This document shows, piece after piece, positions 15,135-28,540 of a stretch of DNA of 64,000 nucleotides (the first letter of the stretch is position 1; every line of letters begins with the position of its first letter). Source of the DNA: Streptomyces sp. NBC_01288 (GTDB lineage: Bacteria > Actinomycetota > Actinomycetes > Streptomycetales > Streptomycetaceae); contig NZ_CP108427.1 of NCBI RefSeq assembly GCF_035982055.1, forward strand, positions 6,075,001 to 6,139,000. Direction: 5' to 3'. The translations under genes and the position numbers were made by a program. The notes under the pieces were generated by a model. That model searched no databases and was not told the origin of the DNA. It was given only the letters and a program-made list of their open reading frames with translations.

Positions 15135-16829
15135 TCATGCGGGGCTTTTACGTCGGTCATGCGGTGGCTGTCCGTGTGGCTCGCCGCTGTCTTTCCGTAC
15201 CGCGCCCGCCAGGATCCACCCCTCCATCGCGTCGTACCGCCCGCGCTGTTCCTCCTCCTCGCGGCGGCCCGAGGCGACCGTGCCCAGCCAGCCGCAGGCG
15301 AAGCCGAGGGGGATCGTGACGAGGCCCGTCGTGGTGAACGGGAACCAGTTGAAGTCGGCGTGCGGGAAGGCGGCGGTGGGGGAGCCGGAGACCAGGTTGG
15401 TGCCCGGCATCAGCAGGAGGACGGAGAGGGTGCCGCCAATGAGCGTGCTGAGCAGGCCTGTTCGGGTGTAGCGGCGCCAGAAGAGGCTGAAGACGAGGGC
15501 GGGCGCTATGGCCGAGGCGCCCAGGCAGAAGGACAGGGTCACCAGGGGTTGCAGGCCCCGGTGCTGGATCAGCGTCGCGAGCACGATCGCCGGAACGCCC
15601 ACCGCCAGCGCCGAGTAGCGGGCCAGCGTCATCTCGCGGCGGACCGGCATGTCCTGGATCCGGGTCGCGAAGACGTCGTGGGCAAGGGAGTTGGCGCAGG
15701 CGAGGATCATCCCGGCGACGGAGGCGAGCAGGGTGAGGAAGACGGCCGTGGTGACGGTGGTGAAGAGGAGGGTCTCCGTCGTCGACATGTCCGTCCCGAA
15801 CACCGCACGCGAGCCCAGGAGATACGCCGTGTTGCCCTGCGGGTCGGCCCGCGCGATCGCCGCCCGGCCGAGCAGCGCCGTCGCGCCGAACCCGACGACC
15901 GTCACGATCACCACGAACAGCGCCACGCTCGACACCGCCCACGACATCGACCGCCGCACCTGCCGGGCGCTCGACGCGGTGTACATGCGCATCGTGATGT
16001 GCGGCAGACAGGCGCCGCCGATCACCACCGTCAGCTCTGAACTGATCATGTCCAGCCGGGGACTTGGGCCTCCGGCGAACTCAAGTCCCGAGCGAAGGAA
16101 GGCCGGTCCGACACCGCTGCGCTCCCCCGCCGTGTCGAAGAAGGCGCCCAAGTCCCAGTGGAAACGGTTCAGTACGAGTACGGCGATCACGGCTCCCGAG
16201 CCGAGCAGCATCACGATCTTCAGGATCTGGATGAGCGCGGTGCCCTTCATGCCGCCGATCGCCGCGTAGCTGATCATCAGCGCGCCCAGGCCGATGATGC
16301 AGCCGGTCTGAAGGAAGTCGCTGGAGAAGCCGAGGATGAACGCCAACAGCTGTCCCGCGCCCGCGAGTTGGACCAGCATCAGCGGCAGCAGCGCGATGAT
16401 CGTCACCGCGCACGCGACGATCCGAACGGAACGCCCGGGCATCCGGCGGGCGAGCGCGTCGCCCATCGTGAACCGGCCCGCGTTGCGCAGCGGTTCGGCC
16501 AGCAAGAACATCAGCAGCGTCAGCGACAGGGCCGTGCTCAGCGCGAGCACCACCCCGTCGTAGCCGTACAGGGCGATCACCCCGCCCGCGCCCAGCACGC
16601 TCGCCGCGGAGATGTAATCACCGGCTATGGCAAGGCCGTTGCGGAGTGGGGAGAGGGAGCCGTAGCCCGTGTAGAACTCGTCGAGGTCGTCGCGGTCCGG
16701 GCCCGTCATCACGCAGAGCAGGAGCGTGATCGTGGCGACGGAGGTGAAGGCCACCAGCGACATCGTCTGCGAGGAGTCCCTGAGGCCGGTCATCGCGGTC
16801 ACGGTCGTCATCGCGGTCGTTGCGGTCAC
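15135..16829 (-). CDS. Sodium:solute symporter, acetate (ActP) type
   Basis: 564 aa, an SSS-family permease with about 13 membrane segments. Family signatures include DDLDEFYTGYGSLSPLRNGLAIAGDYISAASVLG near residue 50-80 and GGMKGTALIQILKIVMLL near 190. ActP-type carriers take up acetate and other short carboxylates with Na+. The GTG start (16827-16829) overlaps the stop of the upstream DUF485 gene (GTGA), a pairing known from yjcH-actP. The N terminus is Thr/Ala-rich with several in-frame ATG alternatives. Confidence 0.93.
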   Translation of the reverse strand: MTATTAMTTVTAMTGLRDSSQTMSLVAFTSVATITLLLCVMTGPDRDDLDEFYTGYGSLSPLRNGLAIAGDYISAASVLGAGGVIALYGYDGVVLALSTALSLTLLMFLLAEPLRNAGRFTMGDALARRMPGRSVRIVACAVTIIALLPLMLVQLAGAGQLLAFILGFSSDFLQTGCIIGLGALMISYAAIGGMKGTALIQILKIVMLLGSGAVIAVLVLNRFHWDLGAFFDTAGERSGVGPAFLRSGLEFAGGPSPRLDMISSELTVVIGGACLPHITMRMYTASSARQVRRSMSWAVSSVALFVVIVTVVGFGATALLGRAAIARADPQGNTAYLLGSRAVFGTDMSTTETLLFTTVTTAVFLTLLASVAGMILACANSLAHDVFATRIQDMPVRREMTLARYSALAVGVPAIVLATLIQHRGLQPLVTLSFCLGASAIAPALVFSLFWRRYTRTGLLSTLIGGTLSVLLLMPGTNLVSGSPTAAFPHADFNWFPFTTTGLVTIPLGFACGWLGTVASGRREEEEQRGRYDAMEGWILAGAVRKDSGEPHGQPPHDRRKSPA

Positions 16830-17410
16830 CGTGCCGCCTCCCGTCTGGCGTCCAGTTCTGCCTGTCTGCGGAAGCGGTCCGCGAGGGGGTCGACGCGACG
16901 CCGGGCCGTGCGTTCGTAGAGCGCTGTCGCGAGCCAGGTGACGGGCAGTTGGGCCAGGGCGAGCAGCAGTCCGGTGGGCACACCGCCGGTGCCGGTGCTC
17001 GACATCAGCGCGGGCGCGAACGCGGAGAGCCCGAGGAAGAGGCAGAAGTAGCCGAGCGCGGCGCTGGTCGCCACCCGGCGCTGACGCCGGTACGCGCCGC
17101 GCAGGATGCGCAGATCGCTGTGGTTGCCGAGCGCGGGGCGACGGGGGAGACGGCGGCGCTCGGGTGGAGGCGGGGGTGGCTGCCAGGGGTAGGTGACGGT
17201 GGGCGGGGAGGTGCGTGGGGGCGGGGGTGAGGGTGGAGTGGGGGGCGGTGCGTGGTCGTACGGGGTGTAGGGGACGGAGTCGGGGGCGTCCGGGGTGTAC
17301 GGGTCGGCGTCAGGGGCGGCGTCAGGGTCGTACGGGGTGTACGGGTCGGGTGATGAATGCACATCATCCGGGCGGTGCGAATCATGCGGAGGGTACGGGT
17401 CGTAGGACAT
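16826..17410 (-). CDS. DUF485 membrane protein, symporter partner
   Basis: 194 aa from the ATG at 17410 (AAGGAG 7 nt upstream). The first 100 residues are a disordered Pro/Tyr/Asp-rich region with repeated PYTPYD-like units and a polyproline tract. The C-terminal 90 residues are DUF485/YjcH: a basic segment, ATSAALGYFCLFLGLSAFAP, then GLLLALAQLPVTWLATALY, giving two membrane helices. DUF485 proteins sit next to ActP-type symporters; the function is unproven. It is translationally coupled to the symporter. The long proline-rich extension is not part of the basic family. Confidence 0.88.
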   Translation of the reverse strand: MSYDPYPPHDSHRPDDVHSSPDPYTPYDPDAAPDADPYTPDAPDSVPYTPYDHAPPPTPPSPPPPRTSPPTVTYPWQPPPPPPERRRLPRRPALGNHSDLRILRGAYRRQRRVATSAALGYFCLFLGLSAFAPALMSSTGTGGVPTGLLLALAQLPVTWLATALYERTARRRVDPLADRFRRQAELDARREAAR

Positions 17411-17596
17411 CCCGTGCTCCTTGCGTGGCTCGGGTCCGTGGCGGCGGACCGCAGGGAGTGGGCGGCGGGGGTCACGCACGTTACTCGCCGGTTGGGGTAT
17501 GTGGGTGGTTTTCGCCGAACTGGGCGGCCGGTGGGCGCCGCCGCGTCAACACCCGCTGACCTCGGGTGTTGCCGGGACTGCCCAACTCGGGCCCGC

Positions 17597-19132
17597 TCAC
17601 TGCTCCTTGAGGACCGGGAAGCGTCGCGGTGCCAGGAACAGCAGCACCAGGAAGGCCACCGCCGCCGCGCACCCCGCGCCGATGTACACCGCGTGCACCG
17701 CGTCCGCGATCGCCCGCCGGGTCGCCTCGGGAACCGCGCCCCCGTCGAGGCCCCGCGTCACCGAGTCCAGGTCGCTCGCGCCGCCCAGCCGGGACGCGAG
17801 CACCCCGTTGGCGACCGCCCCGAAGGCGGACGCGCCGATCGTCTGGCCGGTCTGGCGGCAGAACAGGACGGACGCGGTCGTCACGCCCCGCTCCTCCCAT
17901 CCGACCGTCGACTGCACCCCGACGATCAGCGGGAGTTGGAAGAGTCCGAGGGCCGCGCCGAGCAGCAGCATCAGCACCATCGGCTGCCAGGCCGCGCCCG
18001 GATACGGCAGGAACGGGAACGCGAACAGGATCAGCGTCGCCGTCCCGATCCCGATCATCGCCGTGTTGCGGAAACCGATCCGCCGGTACACGTGCTGGCT
18101 CAGCGCGGCCGACACCGGCCAGCTCAACGTCCATACGGACAGCACGAATCCGGCCGCCACGGGTGCCAGGCCGAGCACCGACTGCGCGTAGGTCGGCAGG
18201 AACACGCTCGGCGCCACCATCAGCAACCCCAGTGCGCCCAGGGCCAAGTTGACGGCCGCGATCGTACGGCGCCGCCACACCCACCCGGGGATGATGGGCT
18301 CGGCCGCCCGGCGTTCGATCGCGACCACCAGTCCGGCCAGCGCAAGTCCCGTACCGAACAAGGCCATTGAGGGTGCCGAGAGCCAGGGCCACGCGACCCC
18401 GCCCTGCACCAGCGCGGTGATCAGCACGCCTCCGCACGCGAACACGGCCAGCGCGCCCGCCCAGTCGATGCGGGGGCGGGAGGTGCGGGCGCGTTCCGGT
18501 TCGTGGAGGTGGCGGACGATCAGCCACAACGCCACTGCTCCGACAGGGAGGTTGACGAGGAAGATCCACCGCCAGCCGGCGTACGCGGCGAGCAGGCCTC
18601 CCACGCCGGGGCCCGCGACCGCCGACACCGCCCACACCGTGGACAGCTTCGACTGGATCTTCGGCCGCTCCTTCAGTGGGTACAGGTCGGCGGCGAGTGT
18701 CTGGACGGTGCCCTGCAACGCCCCGCCGCCCAGGCCCTGTACGACCCGGAACGCGATCAGCGCGCCCATGTTCCAGGCCACCGCGCACAGCAGCGAACCG
18801 GCGAGGAACACCGCCGCCCCGACGATCAGCACCGGCTTGCGGCCGAAGGTGTCGGAGAGCTTGCCGTAGACGGGCAGCGTGACCGTCACGGCCAGCAGAT
18901 AGCCGGAGAACAGCCAGGAGAAGACGGAGAAGCCGCCGAGGTCGCCGACGATCTGCGGTACGGCCGTGGAGACGATGGTGGAGTCGAGGGCGGCCAGGGC
19001 CATCGCCAGCATGAGGGCGGCGACGACAGCGCGCTTGCGCCGGTCGGGAGGCGCCGGCGTGGACTGCTCGGCCGCCTCGGTCCGTATCTCGGTGTCGCTG
19101 TCCCTGTCCGTGTCCCTGTCCCCCTGGTCCAC
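17597..19132 (-). CDS. MFS drug exporter, DHA2 (14-TM) family
   Basis: 511 aa from the GTG at 19132, preceded by AAGGGGAAAGG at good spacing; an ATG seven codons upstream (19153) lacks a ribosome site. An acidic hydrophilic head (about 35 residues) is followed by 14 predicted membrane helices. Motifs are LDSTIVSTAVPQIVGDLG in TM1, GKLSDTFGRKPVLI (motif A) and VAGPGVGGLLAAYAGWRWIFLVNLP (motif C). This matches EmrB/QacA-type proton antiporters that export drugs or metabolites. It is divergent from the ABC exporter at 19534, with a 400-bp gap, so shared regulation is possible. No TetR gene adjoins it. Confidence 0.93.
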   Translation of the reverse strand: MDQGDRDTDRDSDTEIRTEAAEQSTPAPPDRRKRAVVAALMLAMALAALDSTIVSTAVPQIVGDLGGFSVFSWLFSGYLLAVTVTLPVYGKLSDTFGRKPVLIVGAAVFLAGSLLCAVAWNMGALIAFRVVQGLGGGALQGTVQTLAADLYPLKERPKIQSKLSTVWAVSAVAGPGVGGLLAAYAGWRWIFLVNLPVGAVALWLIVRHLHEPERARTSRPRIDWAGALAVFACGGVLITALVQGGVAWPWLSAPSMALFGTGLALAGLVVAIERRAAEPIIPGWVWRRRTIAAVNLALGALGLLMVAPSVFLPTYAQSVLGLAPVAAGFVLSVWTLSWPVSAALSQHVYRRIGFRNTAMIGIGTATLILFAFPFLPYPGAAWQPMVLMLLLGAALGLFQLPLIVGVQSTVGWEERGVTTASVLFCRQTGQTIGASAFGAVANGVLASRLGGASDLDSVTRGLDGGAVPEATRRAIADAVHAVYIGAGCAAAVAFLVLLFLAPRRFPVLKEQ

Positions 19133-19533
19133 AGGAATCCTTTCCCCTTGCATCTATCTGCCGCGCACCAGCTTCTCACTTGACCCTCACGTAGCGGCAG
19201 GGCGGAAGCTGGCCGGGCCGGTGGGTGGACCGGACCCCGAGATCGACTCCACCCGTCGGTGGAGACCCCCTAGGGGTCCCTCCCCACTACGACCCGGGGA
19301 GGGTTCGTACCGGCGGAGGAGGAGAAGGGCGGGCGGTCGTCCTTAACCTGGCTTTATGCCGCTGGGGGGCGGCAGGCCGAACCCAGGAGGGTGGGGTTTT
19401 CCCCCGGGAAAGACTGCGCTGAGCACCAGCGCGCCGGACCCCCTCCCACCGCCAGACTCATCGACGTAACCAGTTGGAACACCTCGACCGGACACCGGCA
19501 CGCTTCTCTGCCGACCGACTTAGGAGACATACC
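19133..19533. promoter_or_regulatory. 401-bp divergent promoter region with two adjacent palindromes
   Basis: CTCCACC-CGTC-GGTGGAG (19247-19264) directly abuts GACCCC-CTA-GGGGTC (19264-19278). These adjacent inverted repeats lie in the control region between an MFS exporter and a MacB-type exporter and look like regulator binding sites or a leader hairpin. No coding frame is credible here. Confidence 0.5.
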
Positions 19534-20322
19534 GTGACATCGGCTGTGACCATTCCCAGGCACGGGGGTACTGGAGGGCGTACGGCCGTTGCCGCGCGAG
19601 CGCGGCAGGTCGTCAAGGCGTACGGAGCCGGGGAGACCCGCGTCGTCGCCCTCGACCATGTCGACGTGGACATCGCCCGCGGTCAGTTCACCGCGATCAT
19701 GGGCCCCTCGGGGTCCGGCAAGTCCACGCTCATGCACTGCCTCGCCGGGCTCGACACCGTGACGTCCGGGCAGATCTACCTGGACGAGACCGAGATCACC
19801 GGCCTCAAGGACAAGAAGCTCACCCAACTGCGCCGGGACCGGATCGGGTTCATCTTCCAGGCCTACAACCTGCTGCCGACGCTGAACGCGCTGGAGAACA
19901 TCACCCTCCCCATGGACATAGCCGGCCGCAAGCCCGACAAGGGGTGGCTGGCGCAGGTCGTGGAGACGGTCGGACTCTCCAGCCGGCTCAAGCACCGGCC
20001 CAACCAGCTCTCCGGCGGACAGCAGCAACGCGTCGCCGTGGCACGGGCGTTGGCGGCCCGCCCCGAGATCATCTTCGGTGACGAGCCGACCGGAAACCTC
20101 GACTCCCGTGCGGGAGCAGAGGTGTTGGGCTTCCTGCGCCGCTCCGTGGACGACCTCGGCCAGACCATCGTGATCGTCACGCACGACCCGGTGGCCGCGT
20201 CGTACTCGGACCGCGTCCTGTACCTCGCGGACGGCCGGATCGTCGACGAGATGTTCAAGCCGACCGCGGACGCCGTCCTCGACCGCATGAAGGACTTCGA
20301 CGCGCGGGGGCGTACGTCATGA
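19534..20322 (+). CDS. MacB/LolD-type ABC transporter ATP-binding protein
   Basis: 262 aa from the GTG at 19534 (TAGGAG 7 nt upstream). Walker A GPSGSGKST, Q-loop GFIFQAYNLLP, signature LSGGQQQRVAVARAL, Walker B IIFGDEP and H-loop VTHDP are all intact. This subclass powers FtsX-like permeases of the MacB type, which work by mechanotransmission rather than by a classic translocation path. The stop overlaps the permease start (ATGA). It is closely similar to the ATPase at 57877-58647. Confidence 0.95.
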   Translation: MTSAVTIPRHGGTGGRTAVAARARQVVKAYGAGETRVVALDHVDVDIARGQFTAIMGPSGSGKSTLMHCLAGLDTVTSGQIYLDETEITGLKDKKLTQLRRDRIGFIFQAYNLLPTLNALENITLPMDIAGRKPDKGWLAQVVETVGLSSRLKHRPNQLSGGQQQRVAVARALAARPEIIFGDEPTGNLDSRAGAEVLGFLRRSVDDLGQTIVIVTHDPVAASYSDRVLYLADGRIVDEMFKPTADAVLDRMKDFDARGRTS

Positions 20323-22892
20323 CTGTCATGAAGACCTCGATGCGCAACTTCTTCGCGCACAAAGGGCGGATGGCGCTCTCGGCGATAGCCGTGCTGCTGT
20401 CGGTGGCGTTCGTGTGCGGCACGCTGGTGTTCACCGACACGATGAACACGACGTTCGACAAGCTCTTCGCGGCCACCGCGTCCGATGTGACGGTCCTGCC
20501 GAAGGCGGCCAAGGCCGACGGCAGCACCCCGCAGAACGGACTGCCCGAGTCGCTGCCGGCCTCCACGGTCGCGCAGGTGGCGAAGGCCCAGGGCGTCAAG
20601 TCCGTTGAGGGCGGCGTCAGTTCGATGAGCGTGACCGTCGTCAACGGTGCCAACAAGAACATGGGATCGTCGACCGGCGCGCCCACCATCGCGGGCAACT
20701 GGACGAAGAACGACCTGCGTTCGATGGAGATCACCTCCGGCCATGCCCCGCGCGGTCCGACCGAGGTCATGGTCGACGCCGACACCGCCGACAAGCACCA
20801 CCTGAAGATGGGCGACTCGCTGCGCACCATCTCGCAGACCGGTGACTTCACCGCGAGGATCGTCGGCATCGCCACCTTCAAGGTGACCAACCCCGGTGCG
20901 GCCGTCGTCTACTTCGACACCGCCACCGCGCAGCACGAACTCCTGGGCGCCACCGGCCGGTTCACCCAGCTCGGCGTGACCGCCGCGAGCGGTGTGACGG
21001 ACACTCAGCTCAAGCAGAACGTGGGGCAGACCCTCGCGTCGTCGGGGACGTACAAGATCCAGACGGCCAAGGAGAACGCCGACGAGAACCGCAAGGGTGT
21101 CGGCCAGTTCATGAACGTCATCAAGTACGCCATGCTCGGCTTCGCCGGTATCGCGTTCCTGGTGGGCATCTTCCTGATCATCAACACCTTCTCGATGCTG
21201 GTCGCCCAACGGACCCGCGAAATAGGCCTGATGAGGGCGGTCGGCTCGTCCCGCGGGCAGGTCAACCGTTCGGTGCTGGTCGAGGCGACCCTGCTCGGGA
21301 TCGTCGGCTCGATCCTCGGTGTCGGCGCCGGTGTCGGGATCGCCGTAGGCCTGATGAAGCTGATGAGCGCGGCGGGCATGGACCTGTCGACCCGGGACCT
21401 GACGGTCAAGTGGACCACCCCGGTGCTCGGCCTGCTCCTCGGCGTGATCGTCACCATCCTCGCCGCCTACCTCCCGGCCCGCCGGGCCGGCAAGGTCTCC
21501 CCGATGGCAGCGCTGCGCGACGCCGGTACGCCGGCCGACGGCAAGGCGGGTTGGGTGCGGGGGCTGATCGGCCTGGTGCTGACGGGGGCCGGTGTGGCCG
21601 CCCTGTTCGCGGCGGCGACCGCCAAGAAGGCGACGGATGGTTCGCTGGTACTAGGGGCGGGTGTCGTACTGTCCCTGATCGGCTTCGTGATCATCGGCCC
21701 GCTGCTCGCCAACGGGGTCGTACGGGTCATCAGCGTCGTACTCCTGCGGGCCTTCGGGCCGGTGGGGCGCCTGGCGGAACGCAACGCGCTCCGCAACCCC
21801 AGGCGTACGGGTGCTACGGGTGCGGCCCTGATGATCGGCCTCGCGCTGGTCGCCTGCCTCTCGGTGGTCGGGTCCTCGATGGTCGCCTCGGCGACGAGCG
21901 AGTTGGACAAGTCCGTCGGTGCCGACTTCATCGTCCAGGGCAACCAGCGGATCGTGCCGCAGGCGGAGAAGGCGATGGAACAGTCGCCCGACCTCGTCCA
22001 CGTCACCCGCTACAAGGACATCGACGCCACCCTCACCTCGCCCGACGGCCTGAAGGACACCGACGGCATCACCGCCGCCGACCCGTCCTACGCCCAGGAC
22101 CTGCGCCGCGCCACCACGGCCGGCGACCTGTCCGCCGCCTACGGCACCAACGCGATGTCGGTCGGCTCCAAGTACGCCAAGAAGCACGGCGTCCACGTCG
22201 GCGACACGATCAACGTCGCCTTCAAGGGCGGCGAGACGGCGAAGCTGAAGGTCGCGGCGATCACGGACGACGACGTGGCCATCGACCAGGGCGCGCGGTA
22301 CACCAGCATCGCGACGATGCAGAAGTACCTCCCGGCCAACAAGGTCCCGCCGAACGAGATCATGTTCGCCAAGGCCAAGGACGGCCAGGAGAAGCAGGCG
22401 TACGCGGCCCTGAAGAAGGCCATGGACCCGTACCCGCAGTACCAGGTGCGCGACCAGACCGACTACAAGCAGGAACTGAAGGACCAGATCGGCCAGCTCC
22501 TGAACATGGTCTACGGCCTCCTCGCCCTCGCGATCATCGTGGCGGTCCTGGGTGTCGTGAACACCCTCGCCCTGTCGGTCGTCGAGCGGACCCGGGAGAT
22601 CGGCCTCATGCGAGCGATCGGCATGTCCCGCCGCCAGCTCCGCCGGATGATCCGCATGGAGTCGGTCGTGATCGCCCTCTTCGGAGCGCTGCTCGGCCTC
22701 GGCCTGGGGATGGGCTGGGGGGCCACGGCTCAGCAGCTGCTCGCCCTGGAGGGCCTGAAGGTCCTGGAGATCCCCTGGGGGACGATCATCGCGGTCTTCA
22801 TCGGGTCGGCGTTCGTGGGCCTGTTCGCGGCCTTGATCCCGGCGTTCCGGGCGGGGCGGATGAATGTGCTGAACGCGATCGCCACGGAGTAG
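20319..22892 (+). CDS. FtsX/MacB-type ABC transporter permease
   Basis: 857 aa. It has the duplicated FtsX layout common in actinobacteria: TM1 (about 17-38), a large extracytoplasmic domain (40-260), three TMs (about 265-385), a further TM pair (410-465), TM near 510, a second extracytoplasmic domain (530-725) and three TMs to the C terminus. Typical text is FNTFSMLVAQRTREIGLMRAVGSSRGQV (about 290) and VVERTREIGLMRAIGMSRRQL (about 755). The substrate is unknown; candidates are lipids, antimicrobial peptides or envelope stress signals. It is translationally coupled to the ATPase and followed by a strong terminator. Confidence 0.93.
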   Translation: MTVMKTSMRNFFAHKGRMALSAIAVLLSVAFVCGTLVFTDTMNTTFDKLFAATASDVTVLPKAAKADGSTPQNGLPESLPASTVAQVAKAQGVKSVEGGVSSMSVTVVNGANKNMGSSTGAPTIAGNWTKNDLRSMEITSGHAPRGPTEVMVDADTADKHHLKMGDSLRTISQTGDFTARIVGIATFKVTNPGAAVVYFDTATAQHELLGATGRFTQLGVTAASGVTDTQLKQNVGQTLASSGTYKIQTAKENADENRKGVGQFMNVIKYAMLGFAGIAFLVGIFLIINTFSMLVAQRTREIGLMRAVGSSRGQVNRSVLVEATLLGIVGSILGVGAGVGIAVGLMKLMSAAGMDLSTRDLTVKWTTPVLGLLLGVIVTILAAYLPARRAGKVSPMAALRDAGTPADGKAGWVRGLIGLVLTGAGVAALFAAATAKKATDGSLVLGAGVVLSLIGFVIIGPLLANGVVRVISVVLLRAFGPVGRLAERNALRNPRRTGATGAALMIGLALVACLSVVGSSMVASATSELDKSVGADFIVQGNQRIVPQAEKAMEQSPDLVHVTRYKDIDATLTSPDGLKDTDGITAADPSYAQDLRRATTAGDLSAAYGTNAMSVGSKYAKKHGVHVGDTINVAFKGGETAKLKVAAITDDDVAIDQGARYTSIATMQKYLPANKVPPNEIMFAKAKDGQEKQAYAALKKAMDPYPQYQVRDQTDYKQELKDQIGQLLNMVYGLLALAIIVAVLGVVNTLALSVVERTREIGLMRAIGMSRRQLRRMIRMESVVIALFGALLGLGLGMGWGATAQQLLALEGLKVLEIPWGTIIAVFIGSAFVGLFAALIPAFRAGRMNVLNAIATE

Positions 22893-22918
22893 CCAACCTA
22901 GCCACTGTCCAACGGGGG

Positions 22919-22967
22919 CAGGCCCGGCGCCGAGAAGTCACGGGGGACTTCTCGGCGCCGGGCCTGT
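22919..22967 (+). terminator. Strong terminator after the ABC exporter
   Basis: CAGGCCCGGCGCCGAGAAGT and its complement ACTTCTCGGCGCCGGGCCTG form a 20-bp perfect stem with a 9-nt GC-rich loop, followed by TTTGTTG. Confidence 0.9.
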
Positions 22968-23222
22968 TTGTTGCCCTTGGGGGCTGTTTTTGCTTTTGAG
23001 GGGTCACTTTGGGGCGGACCGAGTCGGGTGGTGGGTGGGCATAGGGCCGGGGGTCCAGGGGGCGGAGTTCCCTGGTCCGTCAACACCAGCGCAGGGTGCG
23101 GAGAGAGCGGGGTTATCCACAGCCCCGGCGCCGGCCACCGCACCGACGTACGCTGGATACCCCCCGGCCCACCCTCCGCGTCGGGCCCTTCGTGTTGCCC
23201 ACCCCCAGACGGAAAGCCCTCC
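22968..23222. promoter_or_regulatory. mfd upstream region with a perfect DnaA box
   Basis: Apart from the preceding terminator, this region contains TTATCCACA at 23113-23121, a perfect E. coli-consensus DnaA box, about 100 bp upstream of mfd. I could not place a convincing -10/-35 pair. Confidence 0.5.
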
Positions 23223-26753
<3,531 letters not shown>

Positions 26754-26895
26754 GGAGTTGTAGCGAGTCGTAGCGAGAGCTACAGGGAGCCGAGGGGACC
26801 GTAGGGGGACCGGTCGGCCGGGGGCGGAGAGGCGCCTGCCGGGCGGTCGGGGGCAGACGTGCCAGCCGGTCGGTCGCGTCAGGCGGGGGGCGGGG

Positions 26896-27525
26896 TCAGG
26901 CCGGGGCCGGGCGGAACAGCATGCCCGCCAGTACCCGGAACACCTCCTCCGGGTCCCGCTCACCCACCGCCCCGTCCAGGTTGTGACCCAGCAGCAACGT
27001 GGCGAAGCCGTGCGCCAGGGACCACGCGGCGACACCGGCGAGACGGTCGTCGGGGCCACGGCCCTGGGGGGGTACGCCGGAGACGGCGTGGCGCAGGGCG
27101 TCGGTGGCGAGGGCGCGGGCCGTGGTCAGTTCGAGGTCGCCGTCGCGCAACAGCTCGGGCGCGAACATCACTTGGAAGTGCGCTGCATGCTCGCGCGCGA
27201 AGCGCACGTAGCGGACGCCCGCGTCCTTCAGGTCCGCCGCTTCCCCGATCGCGCCCGCCAGGAGCCCGAACCCCTCCGCCGCGATCGCCGTCAACAGCCC
27301 CGTGCGGTCCTTGAAGTGATGTGCCGGCGCCGCGTGCGAGACACCGGCACGACGGGCGAGGTCCCGCAGGCTCAGCGCGGACGGGCCGTCGGCGGCGATG
27401 ACGTCGAGCGCGGCGGTGAGGATGGCGCGGCGCAGATCGCCGTGGTGGTACGGGCGGCGGCTGCCCTCGGAAGTCTTGGCGCTCTCGGCGGTCTCGGCCG
27501 TCTTCGCGGGCTTGGCTGTGCTCAT
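26896..27525 (-). CDS. TetR-family transcriptional regulator
   Basis: 209 aa. A hydrophilic Lys/Ala/Thr N-terminal tail (about 22 residues) precedes the HTH: RRPYHHGDLRRAILTAALDVIAADGPSALSLRDLARRAGVSHAAPAHHFKDRTGLL. The C-terminal ligand-binding domain resembles the WHG-type (TetR_C_13) group. It is divergent from the SalK-like gene at 27632 across 106 bp that carry a palindromic site, so it probably represses that gene and itself. The ligand is unknown. Confidence 0.93.
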   Translation of the reverse strand: MSTAKPAKTAETAESAKTSEGSRRPYHHGDLRRAILTAALDVIAADGPSALSLRDLARRAGVSHAAPAHHFKDRTGLLTAIAAEGFGLLAGAIGEAADLKDAGVRYVRFAREHAAHFQVMFAPELLRDGDLELTTARALATDALRHAVSGVPPQGRGPDDRLAGVAAWSLAHGFATLLLGHNLDGAVGERDPEEVFRVLAGMLFRPAPA

Positions 27526-27553
27526 GGTCAGCAGCGTACGCCGAATCTAGGCA

Positions 27554-27595
27554 TTGACAAGTTCGGGCGGCTGGGGCAATCTTGTCAGTGTCAAG
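27554..27595 (+). promoter_or_regulatory. Promoter/operator between TetR gene and SalK-like gene
   Basis: TTGACA (27554-27559), a 17-bp spacer and CAATCT (27577-27582) form a good sigma-HrdB-like promoter for the rightward gene. TTGACAAG at 27554 and CTTGTCAG at 27581 are inverted repeats, and GTGTCAAG follows, so a repressor on these arms would cover both -35 and -10. Confidence 0.65.
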
Positions 27596-27631
27596 TTGTG
27601 GAACGACCGGGACGCGACGAGGAGTTACGTC

Positions 27632-28540
27632 ATGTCGGAAAGCGTGCGTGGAGTGGAGACCACGAAAAGCCTCCCCACCGTGGAGCTGAGCCGCGTGCGC
27701 CAGCTCTGGCATCTGCTCGAACCCCTGCACGCGGTGCTGTATTACGCGCCGGAGGTCTTCGAGGAGGCCGCCGCGCTCGGATACGGGACCGAGGAGCGCT
27801 GGCCGAGCTACTTCCCGCTGCGCGCCGCGCCGTTGGGCCCGGTCGGCAGTGAGCGGGTGACCTCCGCCTTCTACAGCTTCAACCCCCGCATGGTCGCCGA
27901 GCACATGGACTCGGCGTGGAGCACCGCGAGCCCGGACGCCGTACTGAAGGCGAGGCTGCGCGGCATGGACCGGGCCTACCGCGCGATATTCGGCGACCGT
28001 GTCGACAGCCCCGAGCTGGTGGAGGCCGCCGCCCTCGCCCGCAGCGCCGCCGAAGCGGCGAACACCGCCGGCCGCCCCCTCGCCGCGGCCAACGCCGAGT
28101 TGGCCTGGCCCGCGGAACCCCACCTCCAGCTGTGGCAGGCGGCCACGATCCTGCGCGAACACCGGGGTGATGGCCACCTCGCCGCCCTCCTCGTCGCCGA
28201 CCTCGACCCGGTCGAGTCCCTGGTCTCCTTCGCCGCGATCGGCGCCGCCTCCGTCCAGCGTTTCGAGAGCCGGGGCTGGAGCCGGGAGGAGTGGACGGTG
28301 GCCCGTGAACGGCTGGTCGTCCGGGGCGTCATAGACGACATGGGTACGGCGACGCGGGCGGGCCGCGACCTGCGCCAGGAGGTCGAGCGCCGCACCGACC
28401 AACTGGCCGCCGCACCCTGGCAGTTCCTCGGCCGGACCGACACCGATCGACTCGCCGACCTGCTGGGGGAGTTCTGGGTCGCCGTACTCGGGTCCGGGCT
28501 GCTGCCCTCGGAGTCGACGTTGGGCATCGGCAAGGTCTGA
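27632..28540 (+). CDS. SCO6745/SalK-like protein
   Basis: 302 aa from the ATG at 27632 (GAGGAG 8 nt upstream). The N-terminal half matches the SCO6745 (SalK) family: LWHLLEPLHAVLYYAPEVFEEAAALGYG, then YFPLRAAPLGPVGSERVTSAFYSFNP. The family is helical, widespread in actinobacteria and contains a winged-helix-like C-terminal part; its biochemical role is not established. No signal peptide. The divergent TetR gene and shared operator make it the likely regulated target. Confidence 0.8.
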   Translation: MSESVRGVETTKSLPTVELSRVRQLWHLLEPLHAVLYYAPEVFEEAAALGYGTEERWPSYFPLRAAPLGPVGSERVTSAFYSFNPRMVAEHMDSAWSTASPDAVLKARLRGMDRAYRAIFGDRVDSPELVEAAALARSAAEAANTAGRPLAAANAELAWPAEPHLQLWQAATILREHRGDGHLAALLVADLDPVESLVSFAAIGAASVQRFESRGWSREEWTVARERLVVRGVIDDMGTATRAGRDLRQEVERRTDQLAAAPWQFLGRTDTDRLADLLGEFWVAVLGSGLLPSESTLGIGKV